64,000 nt of DNA from Diabrotica undecimpunctata (Eukaryota > Arthropoda > Insecta > Coleoptera > Chrysomelidae), in contig NC_092806.1 in the NCBI RefSeq assembly GCF_040954645.1, forward strand, positions 29,661,644 to 29,725,643, read 5' to 3'. A program made the translations under genes and the position numbers. Shown here one piece after another: positions 24,041 through 35,645 of the stretch. How positions within the stretch are numbered: position 1 is the first letter of the stretch; each line of letters opens with the position of its first letter. Below the pieces are notes generated by a model. That model made no database searches, had not been told where the DNA came from, and was given only the letters and a program-made list of their open reading frames with translations.

Positions 24041-24240
24041 AGGATTACAGTGGCGCCGCCTTCCCCAGAAATATGATGTAGAAATAATTAATGGTATTTC
24101 ATATTTACACTTTACTTTACTGTTGAAACTTCATTCACTTTAGTGTTGACATTTCCATACCACAGGTGACTACATCGCTCCACAGGCGCGGAGCTACGGG
24201 GTGTATTCGGGCGTTCAGAAACCAGCCCCGAGATAAAATT
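24026..24240 (+). mobile_element. hAT-like terminal region
   Basis: Begins cagtgacggctggtaaggga, a CAGTG-type hAT terminal inverted repeat, and contains two further GC-rich strings (tggcgccgccttccccag and gcggagctacggggtgtatt) that look like hAT subterminal sequence. The matching hAT coding relic is probably the one at 24890-25400. No second terminus or 8-bp duplication was found. Confidence 0.45.
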
Positions 24241-24379
24241 CACAATTCGATTGGTTATTGGAAGTATTACAACAAGATATGTACTACATGATTGTTTTGT
24301 GTTGATTAAGTTAAGTTGAAATCTTAGGTACGAAATATTAAGTAAGACAATGAAGGTGTGTTAATTAATAATAAAACTG

Positions 24380-24756
24380 AACTTTAGTTCTTTGAGAAAA
24401 TCAACTGAGAATATTTGAGCGCAAAATACTAAGGAAGATATTTGGACGCGTATGCAGAGCGCAGATATTGTCAGATTTGTAAAGTCACAAAGACTAAACT
24501 GGCTTGGTCACCTAGAAAGAATGCCAGATAATCGAGCTGTAAAAGTAGTCCAGAGATGGAAGCCCCAAGAAAACAGAACAAGAGGAAGGCCCCGTAAAAG
24601 ATGGATAGACGACGTAGAGAGGGATCTTAAAACCATGAACATCAGGCAGTGGCGAAGGAAAGTATCCGACAGGGCAGAATGGAAGAACATTGTTAAGCAG
24701 GCCAAGACTCACAAAGGGTTGTAGCGCCATTAGAAGAAGAAGAAGAAGAAGTTCTT
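24380..24756 (+). mobile_element. LINE 3' end with GAA tail
   Basis: The plus strand reads RIFERKILRKIFG, then after a frameshift and a missing piece a 90-codon frame: RLNWLGHLERMPDNRAVK, KRWIDDVERDLKTM and WRRKVSDRAEWKNI, stop. The sequence ends gtagcgccattagaagaaga, the typical LINE terminus. It lies between two hAT pieces and so may have landed inside that hAT element. Confidence 0.85.
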
Positions 24757-24889
24757 TGAGTTTGGAAGACAAGATTACCATTAAAAAAAATTACCGACCT
24801 ATGCCGGTATTGAGTTTAAGACAAGTGTAACTTGGTTGCGAAACATCTGGGCGAAAAGGTAAAAAAGACGAAAACTCGGCTAAATTTAT

Positions 24890-25400
24890 GAGCAATATTT
24901 TAAGCTTCCACCTATTACGTACAAACAATATCGCTTCTGCTTTAAGTGGTGCATATGCCAAAAATATTCGTATGCACAACGAAATGGTATCAAAAAGCCG
25001 TGACGTCCTATCAAAATTGATCAATATTTTGAAGTTGTATGACAAATAAAATGAGCTCTTAAATTGTATATTGTATATTGTATAATGGCTAATTGGCTAT
25101 GCCAAAGCCATTATACAATAAAAAAAATTGTATGTTTCAGATATATAGGGATTGGATCAAGTTTTAAGTGAAGTAAAAGAGTCGACATTTTCCACTAATG
25201 GCAGATAATACAATAGATATTTCTATACAAACTCGGACAGTATTAGTCCTTCTTTATTTTTTGACCGGAAAATACATGAGCGTTTTTGAGGTTTTTCAAA
25301 TCCGGAAAGTCAAGATGCTGTTGGGATATCGACCTGTATTTTGAAACAAATTAATACTATTTTAAAAGACACTCCCGAAAAATTAATTTGCACAGAACGG
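24890..25400 (+). pseudogene. hAT transposase relic (ZMYM1/DUF4371-like)
   Basis: Plus-strand frames read NNIASALSGAYAKNIRMHNE, VSKSRDVLSKLINILK (N-terminal region), then after a gap IHERF, GFSNPESQDAVG and ILKDTPEKLIC. The order (xxHNExV..NRxxLxxLI, then ERFxGFxNPE) follows hAT transposases of the ZMYM1-like group. The DDE residues themselves are not preserved. Several stops and a hairpin insertion at 25077-25119 break it. Confidence 0.6.
25077..25119. repeat. Hairpin with 14-bp perfect arms
   Basis: ATTGTATAATGGCT (25077-25090) and AGCCATTATACAAT (25106-25119) are exact complements around a 15-nt loop. It lies between the two coding blocks of the hAT relic and may be a very small foldback insertion. 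Confidence 0.7.
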
Positions 25401-25744
25401 AAAAGTACTAAAAAGACGATACAACTTCGATCTGTATAGAATAAATATATCGTATACATATATCGCAAAATACATTATGATATACGTATTTGACGGAAAA
25501 CTATTTTCGGATTTTAAATCGAAAAGTCAAAATCACATAAAAAATGTAATTGTCATTACAGTTAAGTCTGGTTTACTCCCATCCAAAAATATTAAATATT
25601 AAAATGTAAATAGTGGGTGATACGGTTTTTCTATTAATATTTTTACCTAAAAACACATATTCATTTTCCCTTAAAAATTTATTTCTGTATTAGGAATCTG
25701 ACAAATGAGTCGTTTCTGTCGGTCTCCTATTAAAAAATGGAAAT
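25401..25744. other. Anonymous AT-rich DNA
   Basis: No feature recognised between the hAT relic and the LINE copy. Confidence 0.3.
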
Positions 25745-25850
25745 GAAAATGGATTGTATGCCACTAAGGAAAGACCAAATAATATAACCAGACAGGCACT
25801 TGAATACCAACCAGACGGAAGAAAAAGAAGAGGAACACCGGATAATAGCT
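25745..25850 (+). mobile_element. LINE C-terminal scrap
   Basis: NNITRQALEYQPDGRKRRG is a LINE C-terminal block (compare the R-rich GRKRRGxP string in the other LINEs). It precedes an RT domain, the wrong order for a single element, so it is a separate insertion. Confidence 0.5.
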
Positions 25851-25869
25851 GTTTTTTTTTTAGAAAAAA

Positions 25870-26958
25870 GCTAAAAATAGAGATATACACTTGGCATTTG
25901 TGGACCCGAGAAAGGCGTATGACTCTGTACCAAGGTCAGAACTATGTGAGGCAATGTACAAATTAGAAATACAGACGGAACTCATAGAAGCTACAAAAGC
26001 TCTGTATAAAGAAAATAAAGTGTCCATTAAAATGGGAACAAGAATCATAGGAGACTTCACCACAACAAAAGGGCTCCTACAGGGTTGTTCCACATCTCCA
26101 ACCCTATTCAAAATATACTTAGAGAAAGCCTTGACTACATGGAATAGAAAATGCGAAGGCATGGGAGTACCGGTACGGAACGAATACCTATATACGTTAA
26201 GTTTTACAGACGATCAAGTAGTGATTATACAAGACCAAGACGACCTCAGCTACATGATGAAGAAACTACAAAAAGAATATACCAAGGCTGGCCTAGATAT
26301 TAACCTCGCGAAAACAGAGTACCTATCTACAAGTGAAGAAGACATAGAAGATCTACAGATTGATGACAACGTAACAATCAAAGGAAAGGATAAATTCAAA
26401 TACCTGGGGTTTATAATCACGAAAAAGGCAACAACAGAGGAAGAAATTACACAAAGATTAGGACAAACAAGAACAGCAATCCGACAACTTAACTCAGTAT
26501 GGTGGGATAGACACCTAAATATGAAGACAAAAACGCAGATTTATAAAACATTAGTGCGAAGTATTATGACATATGGGGCTGAAAATTGGATCATAAACAA
26601 GAAAAACAGCAGTAAGATAGTAGCAACAGAGATGGAATGCCTGCGAAGATGCTGCAGAGTAACAAGAATGGATAGGAGAAGTAATGACGAAATAAAGCAA
26701 AGAACATCAATAGAAACAGATATACTAACATATATAGAACAAAAAAGACTAAAGTGGTATGGACATGTAAGAAGAACTAGCGACAGTAGATGGATAAAGA
26801 GAATAACCGAATGGAGCCCCATAGGAAGGAGGAAAAGAGGACGACCCCGAAAATCCTGGAGGAACGAAGTAGACGACGCCATGAATATGAGAGGACTAAA
26901 CGATGGAGAATGGAACAACAGAGAGAGATGGAAACGGTTGAGCGAGGGAAGGCAGTGA
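25870..26958 (+). CDS. LINE reverse transcriptase domain and C-terminus, 355 codons open
   Basis: One uninterrupted frame covers RT block A (AFVDPRKAYDSVPR), the QG block (GLLQGCSTSPTLFKIYL), the catalytic block (LSFTDDQVVI), FKYLGFIIT, then IYKTLVRSIMTYGAENW and the C-terminal blocks RRSNDEIKQR, LKWYGHVRR and KRGRPRKSWRNEVDDAM, ending GEWNNRERWKRL. The N-terminal endonuclease and the fingers are missing, so it is 5'-truncated, and the ATG at 25891 is not a genuine start. The catalytic motif reads F-T-D-D where F/Y-A-D-D is usual; both aspartates are kept. It is the longest open retroelement frame in the window, suggesting fairly recent arrival. Family: APE-type insect LINE. Confidence 0.9.
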   Translation, partial: AKNRDIHLAFVDPRKAYDSVPRSELCEAMYKLEIQTELIEATKALYKENKVSIKMGTRIIGDFTTTKGLLQGCSTSPTLFKIYLEKALTTWNRKCEGMGVPVRNEYLYTLSFTDDQVVIIQDQDDLSYMMKKLQKEYTKAGLDINLAKTEYLSTSEEDIEDLQIDDNVTIKGKDKFKYLGFIITKKATTEEEITQRLGQTRTAIRQLNSVWWDRHLNMKTKTQIYKTLVRSIMTYGAENWIINKKNSSKIVATEMECLRRCCRVTRMDRRSNDEIKQRTSIETDILTYIEQKRLKWYGHVRRTSDSRWIKRITEWSPIGRRKRGRPRKSWRNEVDDAMNMRGLNDGEWNNRERWKRLSEGRQ

Positions 26959-27454
26959 ATACTGTAGAATCCCTAAATATATATATGAAAAATACTAGTA
27001 GAGGAAATTTCGCAGGAATAAACCAGAAGAGGAATCAGCCATCTTTTACTTTTGGCTGCGGAAAGACAAGAGCAGACAAGAGGCAGGAAGGCAGTGAAGT
27101 GAGAGAGTGAGAGAGATATGTGTGGGGTACCAGCTTTAAATGCCAGTTGAGCTGACCGTTTTTCTTCATTTCAGATTTCTGATATTCTGATGTTCCCGTC
27201 TTGAACGATAAACGATAAATGAGTAGTTAACTAAAAGAGTGAAAGCTGTTATTGCAGTATTGTTAGCCATTTGCTAAAAGTCGATTGAAATGTGAATCCC
27301 AAATTTTTATTATTAAAAATGTTAAAAGTAAAAAATTAAATGATCCTTTTATAAACATTATTTGTTATTTTTATTCTTGTGTTAAATTTTGGATTAACAG
27401 TAATAATTTAAACATGTATATAACATATAGTTTAATGTATACAGTATACGACTG
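26959..27454. other. LINE 3' region and anonymous DNA
   Basis: The first 150 bp, purine-rich and ending in gagagagtgagagag-like sequence near 27105, may be the 3' end of the LINE above. The rest shows nothing recognisable. Confidence 0.3.
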
Positions 27455-27718
27455 AGTATATATAAGGAAGACTAAGACGGGCAGGACATCTGGCAAGATC
27501 ACAGCGGAACAACCCTCCTAGAAGAATCCTTATGTGGGAAATAGAAGTAGGGGTAGGTCAAAACTCAGATGAAGGGAGGGTGTAGATGAGGATGGTAGAC
27601 AAATAGGCGCAGCAAACTGGCAGCAGTTGGCAATGGATAAAACTGCCTGGCGTAATAGACTTGGGAAGATCGAGGCTCTTTTATAGGGCTGTAGCACCAA
27701 TGATGATGATATGCTTCT
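27455..27718 (+). mobile_element. LINE 3' end with GAT tail
   Basis: Frames read RLRRAGHLARSQRNNPPRR, then VDEDGRQIGAANWQQLAMD and TAWRNRLGKIEALL followed by gggctgtagcaccaatgatg and a GAT run. This is the terminal block of an RTE-type LINE. Two shifts occur; everything upstream is missing. Confidence 0.8.
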
Positions 27719-28635
27719 ACCAAAGATTTTAAATACATACGAAAAGAAGTAAATATCACAAACCTTAAACATCGATAACCTTAATATAAATTTGGTAAAC
27801 TGACACAAATTAAATAAATTTATACTCAAGAAGCTATAAAACAGTATCTCGCTTATATCTTTAATAAACGGAAGAGCTTTCAAGGGTATCCTTACCAACG
27901 CACATATTGATATCTTTTTGAATAGGTACCATTAATGTTTACTCTCTCAATATTTATTAGTATTCATAGTTTACGTTGCTACCTTACAGCAGTGCTTCTT
28001 GAAGAAATGCGAAACTATGGAACACATGGATGAGACAAAACAGTATATTACTTAATTTATTATATTTTGGAATACACGAACCGTTAAGCTAAATATCCAC
28101 CAAAGAAAAATTACAAATTTTTGTGTTGTCAATGCAAGTTATTGACACGATCGGTGTGTATGCTTAGTCAGTTGGAAACATTCAAAAACATGGAGGCAGT
28201 GTGGAAGAGCGAATTAACGGAGACTTTAATGAATTTATATCACTCCTAAAGTATTTTATGGGAATCAACTGACAGAATTTATAAAAAAAAATAAGAAAAA
28301 TGATAGTGTGGCTATACGAACTAGAAATACAGAGAAAGATAAATTATAGTCTGTAATATACAGAGTATATTACATATACTCTGTATTTATTATATAGAAT
28401 ATATAATAAATCTGTATATATACAGAGAAAGATAAAACAAAATTTACAATTTTGCATTACCAGCATAATATCTTCGTTGGTTGAGGACATTCTGTCAATT
28501 TAAGTGATCTTTTATAAAGACAGCTAGTTGCAAACTAAAAAGTTACCCAAACTATTGGTAACTTATTTTAATCTGGTGTAGAGGAAAGGGAAACAAAAGT
28601 TGGCGGCTTTTAAAAGACTTGTAAACAGTTGCAAA
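27719..28635. other. Anonymous AT-rich DNA
   Basis: No recognised coding sequence. 28340-28430 contains overlapping short inverted repeats of tatacagag-like words. Confidence 0.3.
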
Positions 28636-28639
28636 CATA

Positions 28640-29195
28640 GAAACTACTTTGGCGAAAAAAAAAACAGGATATGGAGATATGGATGGATATGGAGGAACGG
28701 CTTTTATGGTGATAGGAGAAATGATACATACAGTTATGGAATTGAATCCCATAAGTGAAAGAATATCATACATAAGAGTAAATAGCAAACCGAACAAATT
28801 GTCCATAATAACTACCCACAGAAAACAGTGATGACTCAACAAAACAGAAGTTCTATGAAATATTAGAATAAAACGACGAGAAAATCCCGAAAGAAGATAT
28901 ATTTATCATTATAGGAGATTTCAACGCCCAAATAGACAAAGAAAATTGTTTCAGAGAGGTTGAATGTAATTTAACAGCGGCATTAAACATGGACATAAGT
29001 AGCACGAGATATAAACATAAAGACATACACAAAATAACATAGATGAGATCACGAAGTCTGGAGGGAAATCAAATAGACCGTGTACTGATTAAAAAGACAC
29101 ACAAATAATCGAAAAATGACGTTAGATCTCACAGAGGGGCCAACATCGATTCGGATCATATGCCAGTGATTAGAAAATGTAAAATAAAAACAACG
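28640..29195 (+). pseudogene. LINE AP-endonuclease domain
   Basis: Plus-strand frames carry late APE-type endonuclease blocks in order: GYGGTAFMV, ISERISYIRVNSKP, IFIIIGDFNAQID (the GDFN motif with the catalytic Asp and Asn) and GANIDSDHMPVIRK (the terminal SDH motif). The early N and E motifs are not seen. Several stops (near 28830, 28870, 29040, 29107) break it. It is the only endonuclease domain visible among the LINEs here; the RT that should follow is not contiguous, although the relic at 30360 is of compatible family and strand. Confidence 0.8.
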
Positions 29196-30355
29196 AAGAA
29201 TGAAAGAACATGGAAATGAAGGAGAAAATAAAGGAACAGTGGAAAAAATTAAACAAGGAATAAACAATGCAGCCGAGAATGTCGTTGGCAAAATGTAAAA
29301 TAAAAGAAGAAATAATTGGTTTGATGATGAGTGCAAATTAGTAGTGAAAGAAAAGAATAAACAAGATTGAAATGTAAAAATTAATGGGAAAATCCCAGTA
29401 GTTGGCTGTATACCATCATATTTAAAAAAACATACAGAAGTTAAAACACTTCACCATTGTATTTAGGTATATAAAATAAACATGTAGTTAAAACTTTTTA
29501 AAACTTTTACAAGTGTAGTCAAAACTTATACAGTAGCAGCATACCGTTTTCGATCTAATCAGATCATCTTCAGTGCCTTATGTACTTGAAGCTAACAATG
29601 AAATTAGATTTCTATGACATCCATATATGGGTTACATCTTTCCAAACTTAAATTATGTGTTGACTCTAGGTCAATGACAATGGATAAATTAATACTTGAG
29701 GAACTACATGTCTCTCTGCTCGGTTTTTAACACGTGGTTCTTGTCAGTTAAGACGACACAGACCAACTGGACACAACCAGGACTTATTTCAGTCCAATGC
29801 ATAAAAGAAAACACTTTTTGGTTGTTTTTGTACCAGTTTTGTGAATTTGCACTACATGTGTTTTATAAGAAAACTTTTTTTAACAACTTTTTATAACATT
29901 GATCAGCTTTCATTACGGCGCGCGGCGCTAATTCTTTGAAAATGCATAGAAAACCGCTGACAAATGTTTAAAATGGAAAGGACTACTATGGTAAACAACC
30001 GAAATCTACATTCACAAGATGGATATCAATCTGTTTCGCTAAAAGATTCCAAACATAATAACATAATGATTTGTAACGCACCTACAAAAAAACAAAAATC
30101 TGTGTTTTTACTAATATTGACTTCCAATAATAATTCTAGAAAATGTGTCTATCTCTGTTGAATACCTACCTGCCTGGTATTTGAAAATGAGACAGATGCA
30201 ATGTTCTTTGTGTAAATATCCTTTTTTTATTCGTGCTAATGGATTTGTATTCGTGCTTCTGCTGATTATATTCTATTTCTTACCATGTTTTTCGTGTCCT
30301 TAATTTTCCCGTAGTTGATTCTTCTTGCCTCAGCCAAAATAGTTCTGCTTATTAT
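29196..30355. other. Mostly anonymous DNA
   Basis: 29196-29370 is degraded LINE linker. 29520-29600 contains cgatctaatcagatcatctt, a string I have the impression recurs in insect repeats but cannot place. No other feature is recognised. Confidence 0.3.
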
Positions 30356-30359
30356 TTCA

Positions 30360-31835
30360 TTCTTTCAGGATAAGTCTTATGAAATACTTCCCACCCAAGA
30401 GAGCGGCGCCAACACAAACATAAATCAAAGTCGAAGGACTAAATACGGAATCGACGGAATACTTATACAAGAAAAGAATATCAGAGAAGATCGCTGGGAA
30501 TGAAATATTAGAAAACGATAACATCGAGGAAAGCTGGGAAAAACTCAAAAATAACATAATTTTCCGCAGCAACAGAATCAATTGGAGAGAGGAAAGTAAC
30601 GAACACTAACATATCAAAAAATAAAACACCATGGTTTAGAGAGGAAGTGAAAACAAAATGTAAAGAAAAGAAAAAAACCTTTTAATACAGAACACAACAC
30701 AACAGGCATACAACCACTATAAACGAATCAGAAATGAAACGAATACTTTAGTTATACAAATAAAAAGGGAACACTTGCAGAGCTTCTTAAAACAAATGGA
30801 ACACGACTTCTATGGAACACAAAAAGAAATATGGAGAACGATCAGAGGACAAAGAAAATAGATGAACAAACTAATAAAAATGAAACACATTCATAAGGAA
30901 ACATGGGTAGACTAATTTCGATCCCTATTTACTAAAGTTGACGATAATGAACCACCAACACCAGAGATGACGACAAACGAAGAAATAAATATTGAGGAGG
31001 ACGAGGTAAAGGAAGCATTAAAGAAATTAAAAAATAGAAAATCACCAGGAGAGGACAGAATACCCAAACAACACCTAAAGTACGGAGGACCAGATCTGAC
31101 CAAACAACTCTTAAAACTAATCCAAAAAATTATAGAACAAAATAGAATTTCTCAAGAATGGAGATCAAGCATCTTTAATACCTCTCTTCAAAAAGGGAGA
31201 CAAATCGGACTCGGAAAATTACAGAGGAATTAATTTATTAAACACAACACTATAATTAACAACCAAAGTGATAACAAATAAACTGAATTATATTATAACA
31301 CTAGCAAAAGAACAACAAGATTTTAGGTCGAGAAGATCTGAAGTGGAAGATCAAGTGAATAGAGCAAACAGAGCCGCATGCTGCCTGAATGAAACACTAT
31401 GGAGAAATAAAAAAATCGGGAAAGAAACGAAAGGCAGAATTTACAAAACAGTCATCAGACCAATAATGACATACGCAGCACAAACAAGACCTGGCACAGA
31501 GAGGACAAAAAGGATGTTAGAAACAGCAGATATGAAAATATTTAGAAAAATTGATGGTAAGACACTATGGGACAGAGCTAGAAGTACAGATATATGACGC
31601 CGACGTAGATGCAAGGTGGAGAACATCAAGAACTGGGTACGAAATAGAAGAGTAGAATGGAACGATCATATAAGCCGAATGACAATAAACAGAGTAGTAA
31701 AGACGGCAAGAGACGGTTCCCCAATAGGAAGACGATCAGTAGGAAGATTACGAAAACGATGAAACGACAACTTACTGGAGGGACATTAAAAAACAGACAG
31801 CCATGTGTATATAAAAAGAAGAAGAAGATTTCATT
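30360..31835 (+). mobile_element. LINE with the catalytic palm deleted
   Basis: The plus strand gives, in order, the linker (NIEESWEKLKNNII), RT fingers (EVKEALKKLKNRKSPGEDRI and WRSSIFNTSL), LAKEQQDF, then abruptly the thumb (EVEDQVNRANRAACCLNETL, IYKTVIRPIMTYAAQTRPG) and C-terminal sequence ending near a GAAGAAGAAG run at 31820. The QG and YADD catalytic blocks between about 31320 and 31330 are absent, a clean internal deletion of roughly 200 codons. Other stops are scattered. It is the same family as the copies at 15.2, 35.8 and 42-43.4 kb. Confidence 0.85.
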
Positions 31836-31889
31836 CTTTGTTCAAGTTATGACATGTGAATTATCAACATGTATTAGTCAAAAAGGTAA

Positions 31890-33245
31890 AGTATAATGAT
31901 GCACAATGAATAATAATAATGAAACGATAGAAGGTAACAAAAATCTACAACATAATATGTTCTTACATCTATAGCTCCCTATTAATGAATACATACAATA
32001 ATTAAATCAACTATCTAATTCAATAAACGCTGAGTATGTTTTTTTCTGTCTATTTACGATTACAATCTGGTCATAAATGACCAATAAGCAATTTTAATCT
32101 ATCCTAAATTACTAAAGTTGTTTTAAATCAAGAGTTTACCCTACGGTATTGTCTTAATCTAATCTGATTAGTATGTGATATATTTTTTATCAAATTACCT
32201 GTTTTATATATATTTTTTACCATTTTAACTCTAGATAGCTAGATATTAAATTTGACATGCTTTAATTTGTTTGAGTTTGAGAGATAATATTTATGTATCT
32301 TACGTTTATATAATTTTGACACCTAGACAAGAGCAAACAGAAAGGGTCCGGCGATTTTTTAGCCTTTAAGCCCTATCTAATACATCGAACTTACCTGGAC
32401 CCACTGCTCTAGAAGCTCACTTTTACAACTACCCTTACAACTGCTAGTTATAAACCGGCATCGCACTTGCCATGGATCGATCGACTCCGTGTCCCAAAGC
32501 CCTTCTATCACGCAACCTACTTCGGTCACATTCTAATTTCTCCATGCATCAGATTAAAAACCGCGAGACTCTTAGACCGCTCTTTATTTTCGTCGATCGA
32601 TAAAGGATCGTCACAGTCTAATCGCTTTCTAGAGCAAAGGGACAAGAAAATATAAGAGAATTATTCTTGCGAGTGGTGGAGACTGTGAGGGGATTCGGGT
32701 ATGTTTCGTGGTTTATTGGGTCACTTGAATTATTTGTTGATTTGGAAAAATAAACGGAATTGATATTATGTATGTGTTTAGGAATTTTTGAAAATGTGGT
32801 GTAAAATCAATTTTAATGAAATTGCTTTATTATTGATAGTGTACGAGGTACACACGTGTATAGAAGGTAATCCAATTGATATACAATACAGTTATCAAAC
32901 GTAAGATATCGTATTTATGAGAGAGAGAAAAAAGAACACTACATATTCTTTTGACACCGCTGCTCTGAAGCTGCTTTTAAATGCTTTTTCAAATTATTCA
33001 ACCAGGAAAGATTCTTCAAATACTGCTCCTTGTTTTATTTTGTATTATCATCTGAAATATTAGAACGACAACTATAATGTTCTGGTCTTAATTGTATTTG
33101 CAACTTCATTATTTACCTTCTTTTTTATCATTTCTTCTCAGCATCTCAACATTTGTTACTCTGTCCACCTAACTTATTTGTATAGTCTAGTCGGGATAGA
33201 CAAAGATAAAGCCCTAACATTGCATGCCAAGCTACCCCAAGTTTT
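31890..33245. other. Anonymous DNA with a GC-richer stretch at 32390-32720
   Basis: No coding match. 32390-32720 is less AT-rich, contains atcgatcgactccgtg and a frame opening at 32467 with no recognised motif. It could be host-derived. Confidence 0.25.
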
Positions 33246-33249
33246 ATTA

Positions 33250-35645
33250 TTCTAACCTAGGGGGTCAATAGTAGTGCACATTTAAAATCGCCGTTGAATT
33301 CCACGCCGCCGTCGAGTTATTTGTAGCTGGCATTTTGAATTTACATGAGAACCGTTTTTGCTCAATATCTCTACTATATTCAACTTTTCCACAAAAATAC
33401 TACGGACTGAAATTGTTGTAAATGCGATTTCCTACAATTTCTACAATTTTTTTCGTGTGGTCGATATTTTCCAACGTAAGGGGAAAACAGTGGAAGTAGG
33501 GGAGAAGCATAATTATTGAATTATCTCGTTTATCATTAACTTTACAACATGAATGTACATAAACAGAAATGTAGAGAATTATATTTTAAACATTTTTGAT
33601 CTCTTTCATTTTTCTGCTAAAATCAGTATTTGAGGTATTACGCATGCGGTAAAGGCGCGGGCGTAAGACCTTGCTGGGATTGGTTTTACAGGACGTTTTT
33701 TCATCATTTTCGCCATTTTCAACTTTTCGACAAAATGGTAACGAATTAAATTATTGCAATTGCGATTTCCCACAATCTCTTCTTTGCAATTATTTTCCCG
33801 AGGTCGATATTTTCCCAGTTAAGGGGGAAAATAGTGACTAAGTATAATAATTATTGAATTATCTCTTTTATTATTAACTTTACGGCATAAATGTACATAA
33901 ACAAAAATGTAGAAAATTTTATTTTATATAATTTTGATTTCTTTGATTTTTTGTGCTAAAGAATTTTAACAAGCCTAACGAGACTCAACCCTAGACGTTG
34001 ACGTTATCCAGGGCCGCCGCTACCATGTGTGCCAAGTGTGCATCGCACATGGGCAGCCAACAATAGGGGCGGCAAAAGCAGTCCACTGATGATAATACTT
34101 TTTTAAAACGAAAATAATTAAATAGTGATGATTCAGATAATTCTGTGAACGTTAATATTCTAAACAATAATAATTATTCAGTACGTGATAATACTTAAAT
34201 GCGTTTCATTTATCATGTATAATTCTTTTTTTCATCCTAATCTAAAAAAAAATGTCAGAAAATATTATTTATTTTATGAACTGCCGCCCTTTTGCAGGTA
34301 CAGTCATAAAGCAGTTTCGGGAATACTTTTTAATTCAAAGCGGCTGGCGGCTTTCGGACTTCAGTTATTTGAGATTTCACACGTAGATACTTTACAAGAA
34401 TTTAGGCAAGTGGTTGTAAAGTTTCTGTTATAATATTGTTCCTATGGTTATGTTTATAGATGGGTTATTATGTCTTATGTTCAATCTTAGTTGAGAATTC
34501 GATGAATTTAGACACCCTTTTAATAAAAGATTTTGTTTGTAAAATATAGTAGTGTACCCGTTTCTTTTGAAAGCAGCTACCGTTGTGATGAAAGCAGCCG
34601 ACAATTACTTAGTGAAATTAATGGGGTAAGTGACTGGCAACATTTAGCTATTATTTTAAAAAGACATGAATCCGGTGCAGCTCATATAAAATATTCTCAA
34701 AAGCTGTTTAAACTATCTACAACATTAAAAAAAGGATTAACTCTTCAAAACTTATATGAAATGGAGAAAAAACATTGGGGCGTATGTAGAACAAATAACA
34801 ATTGTAGTAAGATGTGTTTCTGCTTTCTGCAATGTTATCTATAGAATAACATAGAAGTGTGTACGACATTGGACATTAAAAATATTGTCAAAAAGTTTTC
34901 CGAGACGAAAGGCCGAAAAGTGCGTTTTTAGTTTTTTTATGTGTTTATGTTTCTATTCACGGTTTATTTTAATTAAATGGACGTTTAAATTAGGATATTA
35001 GGATATACATATTCTGGACGTTGGATCATGGTTATTAAATTAGGATAATGGACGTTTAAATTAGGATATTAGGATGGGATATTAGGATATACATTAGGAT
35101 AATATATGGACGTTGGATCATAGAGATTAGTCTAAATGTTCAAGTAAGTATTTATCTATTTACAAATTATTATTGTTATATTATGCATCTTCTGCACATT
35201 TCTTTAAATAATAGTATGTATGTCTAAAGTGTTGGAAGGGGGGCGGCAAATATTAAGTTGGACACGGGCGGCCAATACCTTAGCGGCGGCATTGACGTTA
35301 TCAGCAGCAAGCCATAAAAGAAAACAACCTTAGACCTTAAATATTGATTTTATCAAAAAAATGAAAGACATTAAAATTGTATAAAATATAAATCTCTCCA
35401 TTTTTGTCTATGTACATTCATGACGCAAAGTTAATAATAAACAGTATAATTCAATAATTATGCTTCCCCCTTCCCTATTTCTCCCTGAAATGTACCATTT
35501 TTGCAGAAAAGTTGAAAATAGCAAATATATTCAGCAAAATGGTTATTTTTTAAATTCAAGATGGCGGCTAACGCAACGGTCTCATTCAGTGGCAATTTTA
35601 AATTTATACTACAATTGACTACCCTTAAAGGTTAAAACAATAAAA
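33250..35645. mobile_element. Foldback element interrupted by a hAT copy
   Basis: Ends pair as inverted repeats: ctaacctagggggtcaatag at about 33253 and the complement of actacccttaaaggttaaaa ending near 35637. Inside, 33380-33610 and 33719-33955 are two diverged direct copies of one monomer about 340 bp apart (shared: tcaacttttc, aattattgaattatctc, gaatgtacataaaca-like words), and 35330-35560 is the same monomer inverted. The central part is split by the hAT element at 34009-35293. Without it the host repeat is about 1.1 kb. No coding sequence of its own is seen. Confidence 0.65.
34001..35301 (+). mobile_element. hAT deletion derivative A with perfect 8-bp target duplication
   Basis: ACGTTATC is present at 34001-34008 and 35294-35301, enclosing a 1285-bp element with ends CAGGGCCGCCGCTA and, in complement, CAATGCCGCCGCTA. 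The interior holds part of a hAT transposase: a zinc-finger-type N-terminal block (GVSDWQHLAIILKRHESGAA, about 34610-34680) and, near 34870-34930, the last residues DIKNIVKKFSETKGRKVRF. Most of the transposase is missing. The duplication is exact, so insertion is dateable relative to the surrounding foldback. Confidence 0.9.

Noticed and set aside
29520..29600. cgatctaatcagatcatctt as the end of a known element
   Set aside because: Familiar-looking but I could not tie it to a family or find a partner end.
34185..34433. 82-codon plus-strand frame in hAT A
   Set aside because: It is the counterpart of an equally open frame in hAT B, part of the element's 5' region; no evidence for a separate protein.
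34980..35110. Repeated ttaggatat words resembling the insect TTAGG telomere repeat
   Set aside because: The words are irregularly spaced, not tandem TTAGG units, and recur in hAT copy B as part of that element.
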